DNA from: Acidimicrobiia bacterium
GTDB lineage: Bacteria; Actinomycetota; Acidimicrobiia; IMCC26256; JAMXLJ01
Reading direction: 5' to 3'
Assembly (NCBI GenBank): GCA_024281095.1
Contig: JAMXLJ010000070.1
Coordinates: 1 to 64,000, forward strand
Length of the DNA: 64,000 nucleotides
In this document: piece by piece, positions 30,765 through 38,959 of the stretch
Layout of the letters: each line of letters begins with the position of its first letter
Position numbering within the stretch: position 1 is the first letter of the stretch
Made by a program: the position numbers and the translations under genes
Notes under the pieces: model-generated
Told to the model about the DNA's origin: nothing
The model's database searches: none
What the model saw: the letters and a program-made list of their open reading frames with translations, nothing else

Positions 30765-31433
30765 GTGAGTCCGGGGGCCCCTTATCCCACGCTGAGGCTG
30801 GAGCGGCGGTTCTGGGAGGCGGGCGATCGTGTCGTATGCGGTATCGACGAGGTCGGGCGCGGAGCATGGGCCGGGCCGGCCACCGTCGCGGCCGTCGTCT
30901 CCGCTCCCGAGCACCTGCGCGGGGTGCGCGACTCGAAGCAGCTCACCCGGCCAGAGCGCGAAAAGGCCGCGGGGCGGATCCGGTCATGGGCGATCGCGAT
31001 CGGGATCGGGCACGCGTCGCACGAGGAGTGCGACACGTTCGGGATGACGGCCGCGCTGCGTGCGGCCGGTCGCCGGGCGTTGGCCCAGGTCGAAGCCCAG
31101 GGCTGCGTCCCCGACCGGATCATCCTCGACGGCAACCACGACTATCTGGGCCTCGGGTCGCGTGTCACCACGGTGATCAAGGGCGACACGAGTTGCCTCG
31201 CCGTCGCGGCGGCGTCCGTGGTCGCCAAGGTGACCCGCGACGGCCTCATGGCCGAAGAGGCCGAGCACTATCCCGCCTACGAGTTCGACTCCAACCGGGG
31301 ATACCCCGCGCCGGTGCACAAGATGGCGCTGGCGGCCTACGGCCCGAGCGCCATCCATCGCCGCACGTGGATCTTCATGGAGAACCTCTGCTGGCGAGGG
31401 CTCGACCCGCCACCGGGGCGGTTGTTCGTGTGA
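30765..31433 (+). CDS. rnhB: Ribonuclease HII
   Basis: A 222-residue RNase HII: active-site Asp28-Glu29 in CGIDEVGRGAWAGP, VRDSKQLTRPER, ILDGNHDYL with the third acidic residue, and the fourth in AAASVVAKVTRDGLM. It removes ribonucleotides from DNA. It ends FDSNRGYPAPVHKMALAAYGPSAIHRRTW, as expected for the family. A large hairpin follows its stop. Confidence 0.96.
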   Translation: MSPGAPYPTLRLERRFWEAGDRVVCGIDEVGRGAWAGPATVAAVVSAPEHLRGVRDSKQLTRPEREKAAGRIRSWAIAIGIGHASHEECDTFGMTAALRAAGRRALAQVEAQGCVPDRIILDGNHDYLGLGSRVTTVIKGDTSCLAVAAASVVAKVTRDGLMAEEAEHYPAYEFDSNRGYPAPVHKMALAAYGPSAIHRRTWIFMENLCWRGLDPPPGRLFV

Positions 31434-31436
31434 CAC

Positions 31437-31484
31437 CGGCGCCGGACGCACCCGCCGGTTCCATCCGACGGGCGTCCGGTGCCG
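31437..31484. terminator. Hairpin between rnhB and a small basic gene
   Basis: CGGCGCCGGACGC (31437-31449) pairs with 31472-31484 at 12 of 13 positions, with further pairing inside. It lies between convergent genes and could terminate both. Confidence 0.6.
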
Positions 31485-31492
31485 TGACCGGT

Positions 31493-31624
31493 TCAGCTCA
31501 CCAGCCGTGCGAACGCCTTGCGAACCTTCTGCAGTCGCTTCTTGACGCGCCTGGGCGCTTTCTTGCCGATCGCTTTGTCGAGTCGGTTGACGGACCGCTT
31601 CGCCCGCTTCTGAGCTTTGTTCAC
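31493..31624 (-). CDS. Very small basic protein (43 residues)
   Basis: Begins VNKAQKRAKRSVNRLDKAIG and ends KVRKAFARLVS; nearly one residue in three is Lys or Arg and only one is acidic. It probably forms one amphipathic or nucleic-acid-binding helix. GTG 31624 has a strong GGGAGGAG five bases upstream, which is why I prefer it to the longer frame from 31705. No homologue is recognised. Confidence 0.55.
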   Translation of the reverse strand: MNKAQKRAKRSVNRLDKAIGKKAPRRVKKRLQKVRKAFARLVS

Positions 31625-31759
31625 CGAAGCTCCTCCCGTTTCCGGTACGCGCTTCACGTACCCGGAACCGCTCGAGGGACATTCCACTGCCAGGCGGACG
31701 GGCACGGCCCGCTCTTTTGACGCGTGCGCGGCCTCGGGAAGCGGTTCCCCCGCGCGGCC

Positions 31760-31765
31760 TATGCT
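31760..31765 (+). promoter_or_regulatory. -10 element, gene at 31774
   Basis: TATGCT, eight bases before ATG 31774. Confidence 0.55.
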
Positions 31766-31773
31766 GCGGCGCG

Positions 31774-32205
31774 ATGGGTCAGGAGATCACCGTTACGGCG
31801 CTGCACGGGGCGAGCCCTTCGGTCATGCTGTTCGACCTGAACCGCTCGCTCACCGGCATGGCGATCGAGCGGTACACGTCGGCGAGTGACGTGCGCGGGG
31901 AGCGCCCACCGGACGTACTGGCCCGCCGTCTCTTCGCTCTCGGGGCGACGAAGGTCACGATCTACTCCAGCGTGGTGACGGTGGAGGCGCCGCCCGAGCG
32001 GTGGGACGCCCTGCTTCCCGACGTGACGCGCACCATCGAGCACCTGTTCCTCTACTACGGCGACGACGCGGGGTGGTCGCCGGAGGCGCTCGGACAGCCT
32101 GCGCCCGCCCCGGAAACCGGCACCGACGGCGCAAGCGACGGGGTCGCGACGTCGCCCGCGGAACCGGCGCCCGCGGAACCGACGAACGGGGCACCGGCGT
32201 CGTAG
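31774..32205 (+). CDS. Hypothetical protein with Nfu N-terminal-like domain
   Basis: A 143-residue protein. Residues 1-100 (FDLNRSLTGMAIERYTSASD, then ARRLFALGATKVTIYSSVVTVE and LFLYYGDDAGW) follow the pattern of the Nfu N-terminal domain, in which a short loop helps position iron-sulfur scaffolds. The cysteine-bearing C-terminal NifU domain is absent. The remainder is a disordered Pro/Ala/Glu-rich tail. The Nfu relation is a pattern judgement only. Confidence 0.65.
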   Translation: MGQEITVTALHGASPSVMLFDLNRSLTGMAIERYTSASDVRGERPPDVLARRLFALGATKVTIYSSVVTVEAPPERWDALLPDVTRTIEHLFLYYGDDAGWSPEALGQPAPAPETGTDGASDGVATSPAEPAPAEPTNGAPAS

Positions 32206-32288
32206 GCGCCGTTCCGGCGTCGACTGGCGCGGATATTGCGCGGGAAGTGACGCCGGAAGGTCCCGGGCGTGCCCGCGCACTTGCCGGA

Positions 32289-32304
32289 TCGAACATACGT
32301 TCGG
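32289..32304 (+). promoter_or_regulatory. LexA operator (SOS box) of the mutasome operon
   Basis: TCGAACATACGTTCGG matches the Gram-positive/actinobacterial SOS box (TCGAAC-N4-GTTCGA) with one departure at the last base. It abuts the -10 of the downstream gene, so LexA binding would occlude RNA polymerase. Confidence 0.85.
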
Positions 32305-32310
32305 TACGGT
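32305..32310 (+). promoter_or_regulatory. -10 element of the imuA-imuB-dnaE2 operon
   Basis: TACGGT starts one base after the SOS box and lies seven bases before GTG 32318, predicting a leaderless SOS transcript. Confidence 0.65.
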
Positions 32311-32317
32311 CTGCGTC

Positions 32318-32983
32318 GTGGCCCTCGCTGCACTTCCCCGGCGTGACGAGCACGCACGTCGCCGCCTGGCCGACGTTGCCCGCAGCGCGCGACCGGTCGT
32401 GCTCGCACGTGATCGTGTCCTGCCCGTGCCCGGGCCGATCGGGGAGCGCCTGCCCTCGGGAGGGCTGCAGCGCGGCACCGTGACCGCGGTCGACGGCCCG
32501 TATGGCGCGGGAGCCACCACGCTCGCCTTGCGGCTCGCGTCCGCGGCAAGTGCGGCAGGCGAATGGGTGGCGGCGGTCGACGGCGAACGCGCCCTCGGTG
32601 GCCTCGCGGCGTGTGAAGCGGGCATCGCACTCGATCGGTTCGCGGCCGTTCGAGGTGTGTCTCCACAGCAATGGCCGGCGACGGTCGCGGCATTGCTCGA
32701 CGGGGTGGCGTTCGTCGTCGCGTGCACGCCCACGGGCGTGCGGGCGGGTGACGCGCGCCGGCTCGTCGCGCGCGCACGCGAACGGGGCGCGATCCTCGTC
32801 GCGCTCGGTGCGTGGCCGTTCGAGGCGATGCTGCGCCTCCACGTCACGGGTGCCCCGTGGGAAGGGCTCGGCGACGGCGCCGGTCTCCTCGTGCGACGCC
32901 CGCTCGCGTTCACCGTCGACGGGCGCGGCGGTCTGATGCCGGGCGAAGTGACTGCACCGCGCCGTCTCGCACGAGCCGGCTGA
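32318..32983 (+). CDS. imuA: ImuA-like mutasome accessory protein
   Basis: A 221-residue RecA-like protein: a P-loop-like GPYGAGATTLALRLA, a central AVDGERALGGLAACEAGIALDRF and VVACTPTGVRAGDARRLVARARE. It matches the ImuA/ImuA' group, which supports translesion synthesis by ImuB and DnaE2. The Walker A lysine is replaced (GAGATT), so ATP hydrolysis may be lost, as in several ImuA' proteins. It is first in an operon controlled by an SOS box and precedes imuB by 31 bases. Confidence 0.85.
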   Translation: MALAALPRRDEHARRRLADVARSARPVVLARDRVLPVPGPIGERLPSGGLQRGTVTAVDGPYGAGATTLALRLASAASAAGEWVAAVDGERALGGLAACEAGIALDRFAAVRGVSPQQWPATVAALLDGVAFVVACTPTGVRAGDARRLVARARERGAILVALGAWPFEAMLRLHVTGAPWEGLGDGAGLLVRRPLAFTVDGRGGLMPGEVTAPRRLARAG

Positions 32984-33014
32984 CGCGGGCTGAGAGCAAC
33001 GAGAGGGGCCACGG

Positions 33015-34712
33015 ATGGCCAACCTGCGGACGGAGCGGAGCTCTGCCGAGCGAAGCTCCCACGACGCGATCCGGACGTGTTGTGTGTGGTGGCCCGACTG
33101 GTCCGTCGTCGTCGCTCGCCGTACCGACCCGGAATGCCGCGACCTTCCCGTCGTCGTGCTCGAGCCGTTGGGATCGCGCCGCACCGGGCTGGTGCGCGCC
33201 GCGTCGCTCGAAGCTCGCCGCGCCGGGGTCGTGCCCGGGTTGCGCCGGCGCGAGGCCGAGGCGCGTTGCCCGGGCGTGATCGTGCGCGACGCCGACGTCG
33301 GCGCGGAAGCCCGGACGTTCGAGATCCTGGCCCGCGCGATCGAGGAGCTCACGCCGCGAGTGCAGCTCGAGCGGCCGGGGCGGCTGTCGTTCCCCACCCG
33401 CGGGCCGTCGCGTTACTTCGGCGGTGACGACGCGCTCGTCGCGCACGTCCGTGCCGCGACGGCGTCGGTCGATCCGGGTGACGTGCCGGCCCGGGTCGGC
33501 GTCGCGGACAGTCGCTTCGCGGCCCGGCTCGCCGCGGGTCACGACACCGTCGTGGCTGCCGGGGCGACGGGTGCCTTCCTCGAGCCGTGGCCGGTGCGCG
33601 TCCTCGGCGACCCCGAGCTCGCTGATCTCCTCGTACGCCTGGGCCTGCGCACGCTGGGCGCGTTCGCGGCGTTGCCCGCGCCGTCGGTGCTCGCGCGGTT
33701 CGGCCCCGCGGGTGCACGAGCGCACCGGCTCGCGCGCGGTGTCGACCTCCACCCGCCTGCGCTCGCACCACCACCACCCGAGCTCGTCGAGACACACGAG
33801 TTCGAGCCGCCGGCCGAACGGGTCGACGTCGCGACGTTCGTCGCCAAGACGATGGCCGACCGTCTGCTCAGCGCGCTCGCGGCGCGCGGGCTCGCGTGCA
33901 CACAGGTGCTCGTGGAGGCGGAAACCGAGCATGCCGAGGTCATCGCGCGTTGTTGGCGACACGACCGCGCGCTCACACCGGGCGCACTCGCCGAGCGGGT
34001 CCGCTGGCAGCTCGAGGGTTGGCTCGCGGCGAGCGAGGGGAGCGCTCGCGGCGACGCCACACCGGGAACGGGCGCGAGCGCGCGACGCCACGACACCGAG
34101 CTGCTCGCGGCCGACGCGGTCACGGGCGGCCTCACGCGGCTGCGTCTCGTCCCCGAGGAGGTCGTGCCCGCAACCGGGCGACAGCTCGGATTCTGGGGTG
34201 GCGACGCGGTCGCCGCCGACCGTGCCGCCCGCACGTTCGCCAGGGTGCAGGGCCTGCTCGGGCCGGACGCGGTCGTCACCCCGGTCGTGCAGGGCGGCCG
34301 CACCCCCGCGGAATGCATCCGGTGGGTGCCGTGGGGCGAGCCGCGCGAGCCCATGCACTTCCGTTCCGAGGGAGTGTGGCCGGGCGCGGTGCCGTCACCC
34401 GCCCCGGCTCGCGTGCTCGATCCGCCCGTCGCGGCGGAGCTCCTCGATCGCAACGGCGCCGCCTTGACGGTGTCGGGTCGGGGCGACGCGTCGGGCGTTC
34501 CGGGTGAGGTCCGCAGCGCGGCGCTACCGCAAGGCGGCGGCCGGGTCGTCGCGTGGACGGGCCCGTGGTTGCACGACGTTCGCTGGTGGGATCCGATCGA
34601 ACGGCGACGGCACGCGCGCTGGCAGGTCGTCGTACGTGCGGGTGGCATCGACATCGCGTGCCTCCTCGCGCTCGAGCGCGGTCGCGCCGTCCTCGAAGCT
34701 GTCTACGACTAA
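33015..34712 (+). CDS. imuB: ImuB, catalytically inactive Y-family polymerase
   Basis: A 565-residue DinP/UmuC-family protein: CVWWPDWSVVVARR replaces the DxD palm motif, and the second acidic motif is absent, as in ImuB. Finger, thumb and little-finger regions follow (VGVADSRFAARLAAG, LGDPELADLLVRLGL), with a long C-terminal part expected to bind the beta clamp and DnaE2. ATG 33015 has AGAGGGG upstream; the first 18 residues (RTERSSAERSSHD) are atypical and encoded by short direct repeats, so translation could start later. Confidence 0.92.
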   Translation: MANLRTERSSAERSSHDAIRTCCVWWPDWSVVVARRTDPECRDLPVVVLEPLGSRRTGLVRAASLEARRAGVVPGLRRREAEARCPGVIVRDADVGAEARTFEILARAIEELTPRVQLERPGRLSFPTRGPSRYFGGDDALVAHVRAATASVDPGDVPARVGVADSRFAARLAAGHDTVVAAGATGAFLEPWPVRVLGDPELADLLVRLGLRTLGAFAALPAPSVLARFGPAGARAHRLARGVDLHPPALAPPPPELVETHEFEPPAERVDVATFVAKTMADRLLSALAARGLACTQVLVEAETEHAEVIARCWRHDRALTPGALAERVRWQLEGWLAASEGSARGDATPGTGASARRHDTELLAADAVTGGLTRLRLVPEEVVPATGRQLGFWGGDAVAADRAARTFARVQGLLGPDAVVTPVVQGGRTPAECIRWVPWGEPREPMHFRSEGVWPGAVPSPAPARVLDPPVAAELLDRNGAALTVSGRGDASGVPGEVRSAALPQGGGRVVAWTGPWLHDVRWWDPIERRRHARWQVVVRAGGIDIACLLALERGRAVLEAVYD

Positions 34713-34722
34713 CGGTCGCTCC

Positions 34723-37700
34723 ATGAGATCTCCCGCGTACGCCGAGCTGCACTGCCACACCAACTTCTCCTTCCTCGACGGTGCAAGCCATCCCGAAGAG
34801 CTCGTCGAGGAAGCGGTGAACCTCGGCTTGTCGGCACTGGCGATCACGGATCACGACGGGTTCTACGGCATCGTGCGCTTCGCCGAGACGGCACGTGCGC
34901 TGGGGTTGCCGACGGTGTTCGGCGCCGAGCTCACTCTCGGGGCGACGAAGCCTCAGAACGGCGAGACCGATCCCGAAGGTGAGCATCTCGTGGTGCTGGC
35001 CGACGGGCCGGTGGGATACGCACGTCTCGCTCGTGCGATCAGCGACGCGCAGTTGCAGGGCGAGAAAGGTGCGGCGCGCTTCGATCTCGCTTCGCTCGCC
35101 GGTGCGGCCCGTGCCGGTGTGCACGCAACCGGAAATCGCGCGTCGGACGCGAACGACACGTGGTTCGTGCTCACGGGCTGCCGCAAGGGCACGGTGCCCG
35201 CGGCCTTGACCCGTGACGGGCCCGCCGCGGCCCGCCGCGCGCTCGACCGGCTCGTCGAAGGCTTCGGGCGTGATCGGGTGCTCGTCGAGCTGTGGGATCA
35301 CGGCGACCCGCTCGACCGGCACCGCAACGACGCGCTGGCCGCGCTTGCCGCGGCCGCGGGTGTCGAGGTGGTCGCGACCAACAACGTGCATTACGCGACA
35401 CCGCGCCAACGCCGGCTCGCGCACGCGCTGGCCGCGATCCGGTCCCGCCGTTCGCTCGACGAGCTCGACGGGTGGCTGCCTGCGTCGCCGCTCGCCCATC
35501 TGTGCAGCCCCGCGGAGCAGCAGCGGCGGTTCGCGCGCTACCCCGGTGCCGTCGAGCGCAGTGTCGAGATCGCCGCGCATACTGCGTTCGATCTCCGGCA
35601 CGCGGCGCCGAACCTGCCCGACCACGGGGTGCCGCGCGGCCATACGGAGATGAGCTGGCTGCGTGAGCTCACGCGCCGGGGCGCGACGCGGCGGTACTCG
35701 CCGGCGCATGCCGATCATGACGACGCCATGCGCCAGATCGAGTACGAGCTGCGGGTCATCGAGGAGCTCGGGTTCCCGGGTTACTTCCTGCTCGTGTACG
35801 ACATCGTCGAGTTCTGCCGCGCCAACGACATCTACTGCCAGGGCCGGGGGAGTGCCGCGAACAGCGCGGTCTGCTATGCGCTCGGCATCACGAAGGCGGA
35901 CGCGGTGAGTCTCGGCCTGCTGTTCGAGCGGTTTCTCTCGCCGGAACGCGACGGCCCTCCGGATATCGATCTCGACATCGAGCACCAACGGCGGGAGGAG
36001 GTGATCCAGTACGTCTACAACCGCTACGGGCGCGATCGGGCCGCGCAGGTGGCCAACGTCATCACGTACCGACCGCGTTCGGCACTGCGCGAGATGGCGA
36101 AGGTCGCCGGCTTGTCACCGGGCCATGCCGACGCGTTGACACGATGGGTCGACCGGTGGCGTTCGAGCGCGGGCGCGTTCGACGACTTGCAGCAGAGCTC
36201 CGACAACGCACCTCCGGCGCCCGAGATGGTGCTCGACCTTGCCCGGCAGGTGCTCGACTTCCCGCGTCATCTCGGCATCCATTCGGGCGGCATGGTGATG
36301 GCCGACCGACCGCTCGTCGAGTGTTGTCCGGTGGAGTGGGCCCGCATGGAGAACCGCTCGGTGCTGCAGTGGGACAAGGACGACTGCGCCGCCGCGGGGC
36401 TCGTGAAGTTCGACCTGCTCGGCCTCGGGATGTTGACGATGCTGCACCTCGCGGTCGATCTCGTTCGCGAGCACGAGGGCCTCGAGATCGATCTCGCCAC
36501 GATTCCGCAGGAGCCCGAGGTGTACGACCTGCTGTGCGCGGCCGACACGATCGGGGTGTTCCAGGTCGAGAGCCGGGCCCAGATGGCGACGCTGCCGCGC
36601 CTGCGGCCGCGCGACTTCTACGACCTCGTGGTCGAGGTCGCGTTGATCCGCCCCGGACCCATCCAAGGTGGCTCCGTGCACCCGTACCTGCGCCGGCGCA
36701 GCGGCGAGGAGCCGGTCACCTACCCGCACCCGATCCTCGAGCCGTGCCTGAAGAAGACGCTCGGCGTGCCGCTGTTCCAGGAGCAGCTCATGCAGATGGC
36801 GATCGACGCGGCCGGGTTCACACCGGGTGAGGCCGACCAGCTCCGCCAGGCGATGGGCTCGAAGCGTTCCCACGCGCGCATGGCGCAGATGCGTGAGCGG
36901 TTGCTCGAGGGCCTCGAGCGCAACGGCATCACCGGCGACACCGCCGCCGACATCGCCAAGAAGCTCGAGGCCTTCGCCGACTTCGGGTTCCCCGAGAGCC
37001 ATTCCGTGAGCTTCGCCTATCTCGTCTACTCCAGCTCGTGGGTGAAGCTGCACTATCCCGCCGAGTTCGCCTGCGCGCTGCTCAACGCGCAGCCGATGGG
37101 CTTCTACTCGCCGCACACGATCGTGCGGGACGCGATCCGTCACGGGGTGGAGGTGCTCGGCCCCGACGTGAACGAGTCGCGAAAGGACTGCACACTCGAG
37201 CCCCGCACCGTGGAAGCCGGCCCGGTCGGCTTCCCGCAACCGGGGTGGCACGCGGATCCGTCGACGCGCGCGCTGCGCACCGGCCTGCGCTACGTGCGGG
37301 GCTTGAGCGACGCGCTCCTCGACCGCATCGACGAAGAACGGGCGCGAGCGGTGTTCACGTCGTTGGAGGACTTCGTGCGCCGTACCGCGCCACCGGTCGA
37401 CGCGATCGAGGCGCTCGCGACCGCGGGCGCGTTCGAACGTTGCTTCGGGCGCGATCGGCGCGACGCCTTGTGGGCCGCGGGTGCGATACGCGACGCGGCA
37501 CCCGAGCGCCGCGGCGACGTCGTCGTCGAGCGACTACCCGGCCTCGTCGTCGGCGCCGACGCGCCGGTGCTGCCGGGGATGACCGACGTGGAGGAGACCG
37601 CGGCCGACCTCTGGGCGCTCGGGCTGTCGCCGCACCGCCATCCCACCGAGTTCGTGAGGACGCAGCTCCACGCGTCCGGCGTGGTCACGGTCGCCGCGCT

Positions 37701-37998
37701 GCGCGAGCTCGCGCACGGCACGATCGTCGAGGTCGGCGGTGTCGTCACCCACCGTCAACAGCCCTCCACCGCGAAGGGCACCGTGTTCCTGAACCTCGAG
37801 GACGAGACCGGTCTGCTGAACGTGATCTGCACGCCCGGTGCATGGAAGCGGTTCCGGTCGGTCGCCCGCACCCAGCCCGCACTGCTCGTACGGGGCGTCC
37901 TCGAACGCCATCAGGGTGTGATCAACCTCGTTGCCGGGCGCATCACCCCGTTACCGCTCGCAACGGCCGCGTCGTTGCGGTCTCGCGACTTCCACTGA
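34723..37998 (+). CDS. dnaE2: Error-prone DNA polymerase DnaE2
   Basis: A 1091-residue C-family polymerase: an N-terminal PHP domain (YAELHCHTNFSFLDGASHP), palm aspartates in PDIDLDIEHQRR, the finger segment FGFPESHSVSFAYLVYSSSW, a helix-hairpin-helix region and a C-terminal OB fold (FLNLEDETGLLNVICTPG). Length fits DnaE2 (about 1080). ATG 34723 is ten bases after the imuB stop; longer frames overlap imuB. With ImuA and ImuB it forms the SOS mutasome that copies damaged DNA with mutation. Confidence 0.96.
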   Translation: MRSPAYAELHCHTNFSFLDGASHPEELVEEAVNLGLSALAITDHDGFYGIVRFAETARALGLPTVFGAELTLGATKPQNGETDPEGEHLVVLADGPVGYARLARAISDAQLQGEKGAARFDLASLAGAARAGVHATGNRASDANDTWFVLTGCRKGTVPAALTRDGPAAARRALDRLVEGFGRDRVLVELWDHGDPLDRHRNDALAALAAAAGVEVVATNNVHYATPRQRRLAHALAAIRSRRSLDELDGWLPASPLAHLCSPAEQQRRFARYPGAVERSVEIAAHTAFDLRHAAPNLPDHGVPRGHTEMSWLRELTRRGATRRYSPAHADHDDAMRQIEYELRVIEELGFPGYFLLVYDIVEFCRANDIYCQGRGSAANSAVCYALGITKADAVSLGLLFERFLSPERDGPPDIDLDIEHQRREEVIQYVYNRYGRDRAAQVANVITYRPRSALREMAKVAGLSPGHADALTRWVDRWRSSAGAFDDLQQSSDNAPPAPEMVLDLARQVLDFPRHLGIHSGGMVMADRPLVECCPVEWARMENRSVLQWDKDDCAAAGLVKFDLLGLGMLTMLHLAVDLVREHEGLEIDLATIPQEPEVYDLLCAADTIGVFQVESRAQMATLPRLRPRDFYDLVVEVALIRPGPIQGGSVHPYLRRRSGEEPVTYPHPILEPCLKKTLGVPLFQEQLMQMAIDAAGFTPGEADQLRQAMGSKRSHARMAQMRERLLEGLERNGITGDTAADIAKKLEAFADFGFPESHSVSFAYLVYSSSWVKLHYPAEFACALLNAQPMGFYSPHTIVRDAIRHGVEVLGPDVNESRKDCTLEPRTVEAGPVGFPQPGWHADPSTRALRTGLRYVRGLSDALLDRIDEERARAVFTSLEDFVRRTAPPVDAIEALATAGAFERCFGRDRRDALWAAGAIRDAAPERRGDVVVERLPGLVVGADAPVLPGMTDVEETAADLWALGLSPHRHPTEFVRTQLHASGVVTVAALRELAHGTIVEVGGVVTHRQQPSTAKGTVFLNLEDETGLLNVICTPGAWKRFRSVARTQPALLVRGVLERHQGVINLVAGRITPLPLATAASLRSRDFH

Positions 37999-38038
37999 TC
38001 CAGATCCCGATCGGTTGATCCGTCGATCCCGACGACGG

Positions 38039-38761
38039 TCAGTCGTTGTGGTCGCCGTCGTGGGCGCCGGCCCGCGCCTGCTCACGGGCTTCGGCGTTGG
38101 CGTGCCCGGCCCGCATGCACGCGAACACGAAGCGGATCAGACGTTCACGGTCGCCCTGACTCATGGCACTGAACTGCACGCGCAGCACGTAATCCCCGTG
38201 CCGGTCGTCGTCGAAGGCCGGGTGAGGATCGCCCCGCCGGCGGTGGATCGGCTCGAGCAGGCGGCCCAGTGTCACGAGCGGACGCTCGCCCGGCACCGCG
38301 AGCGAGCACACGACGATCGCGCCCCGCGGCGCGATCACGTCCGCGGCGAGCGCGACGCCACCGCCGCCGATGTCGTGCACCCGGGCCTCGAACGGCGTGA
38401 ACGTGTTCGTGCGCTCGTCGAGCAGGAGGCAGCTCATGAGACCACCGGCGTCCACGCGCACGTACCGGCGTCGCTGGACCGGTTCCGCATCGTGCGGTAC
38501 GTCGACGGTCACCTTGCGTGGCGAGCGTTCCACGACGACCGCGTCCGACGTGTAGACACCCGAGCGGGTGATCGCGGTGACCGCGACGTGCGCGCCGCGG
38601 CGGAACTCCTTCGGCAGCGGACCGGCGTCGCTCCCCGCCAGCACGAGGCAATCGCCGTCGACGGTTTCGATCGCGGCCCGCCACCCGATGAGTTGGCCCG
38701 CCGCACCGACCTCGAGGAGCACGGGCTGGCGAGTGGCGAACGGCGGACGGGTCGCCGGCAT
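38039..38761 (-). CDS. PilZ-domain (YcgR-like) cyclic-di-GMP-binding protein
   Basis: A 240-residue protein with an N-terminal YcgR-like beta domain and a C-terminal PilZ domain. The c-di-GMP ligands are visible: QRRRYVRVD (RxxxR) at about residue 94 and VHDIGGGGVAL (D/NxSxxG variant, with Gly in the Ser position) at about 130. It should report c-di-GMP to a surface or motility process; no flagellar gene is near. ATG 38761 is leaderless (TACGCT six bases upstream). Confidence 0.88.
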   Translation of the reverse strand: MPATRPPFATRQPVLLEVGAAGQLIGWRAAIETVDGDCLVLAGSDAGPLPKEFRRGAHVAVTAITRSGVYTSDAVVVERSPRKVTVDVPHDAEPVQRRRYVRVDAGGLMSCLLLDERTNTFTPFEARVHDIGGGGVALAADVIAPRGAIVVCSLAVPGERPLVTLGRLLEPIHRRRGDPHPAFDDDRHGDYVLRVQFSAMSQGDRERLIRFVFACMRAGHANAEAREQARAGAHDGDHND

Positions 38762-38767
38762 TGCCAA

Positions 38768-38773
38768 AGCGTA
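38768..38773 (-). promoter_or_regulatory. -10 element, PilZ gene
   Basis: Leftward TACGCT, six bases before ATG 38761. Confidence 0.6.
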
Positions 38774-38959
38774 CGACCCCGGCAGTGACGTACTTGACCA
38801 CTCTCCCTTCCAGGCCACGATCGGGGTACGGCCCGCCGTCGATTCCGCGCCGGTGGTGTGCAGGTGTGTGCTTTCGGACGTACCCTCGTCGTGTGGTACC
38901 CGTGAGCGACGTCGACGGTCACACCGGCTCGCACGACCAGTGCTCTGGAAGACGCTGAC

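Noticed and set aside
34504-34722. A 73-codon upstream extension of dnaE2
   Set aside because: It overlaps the end of imuB and lacks similarity; ATG 34723 gives the conserved PHP N-terminus.
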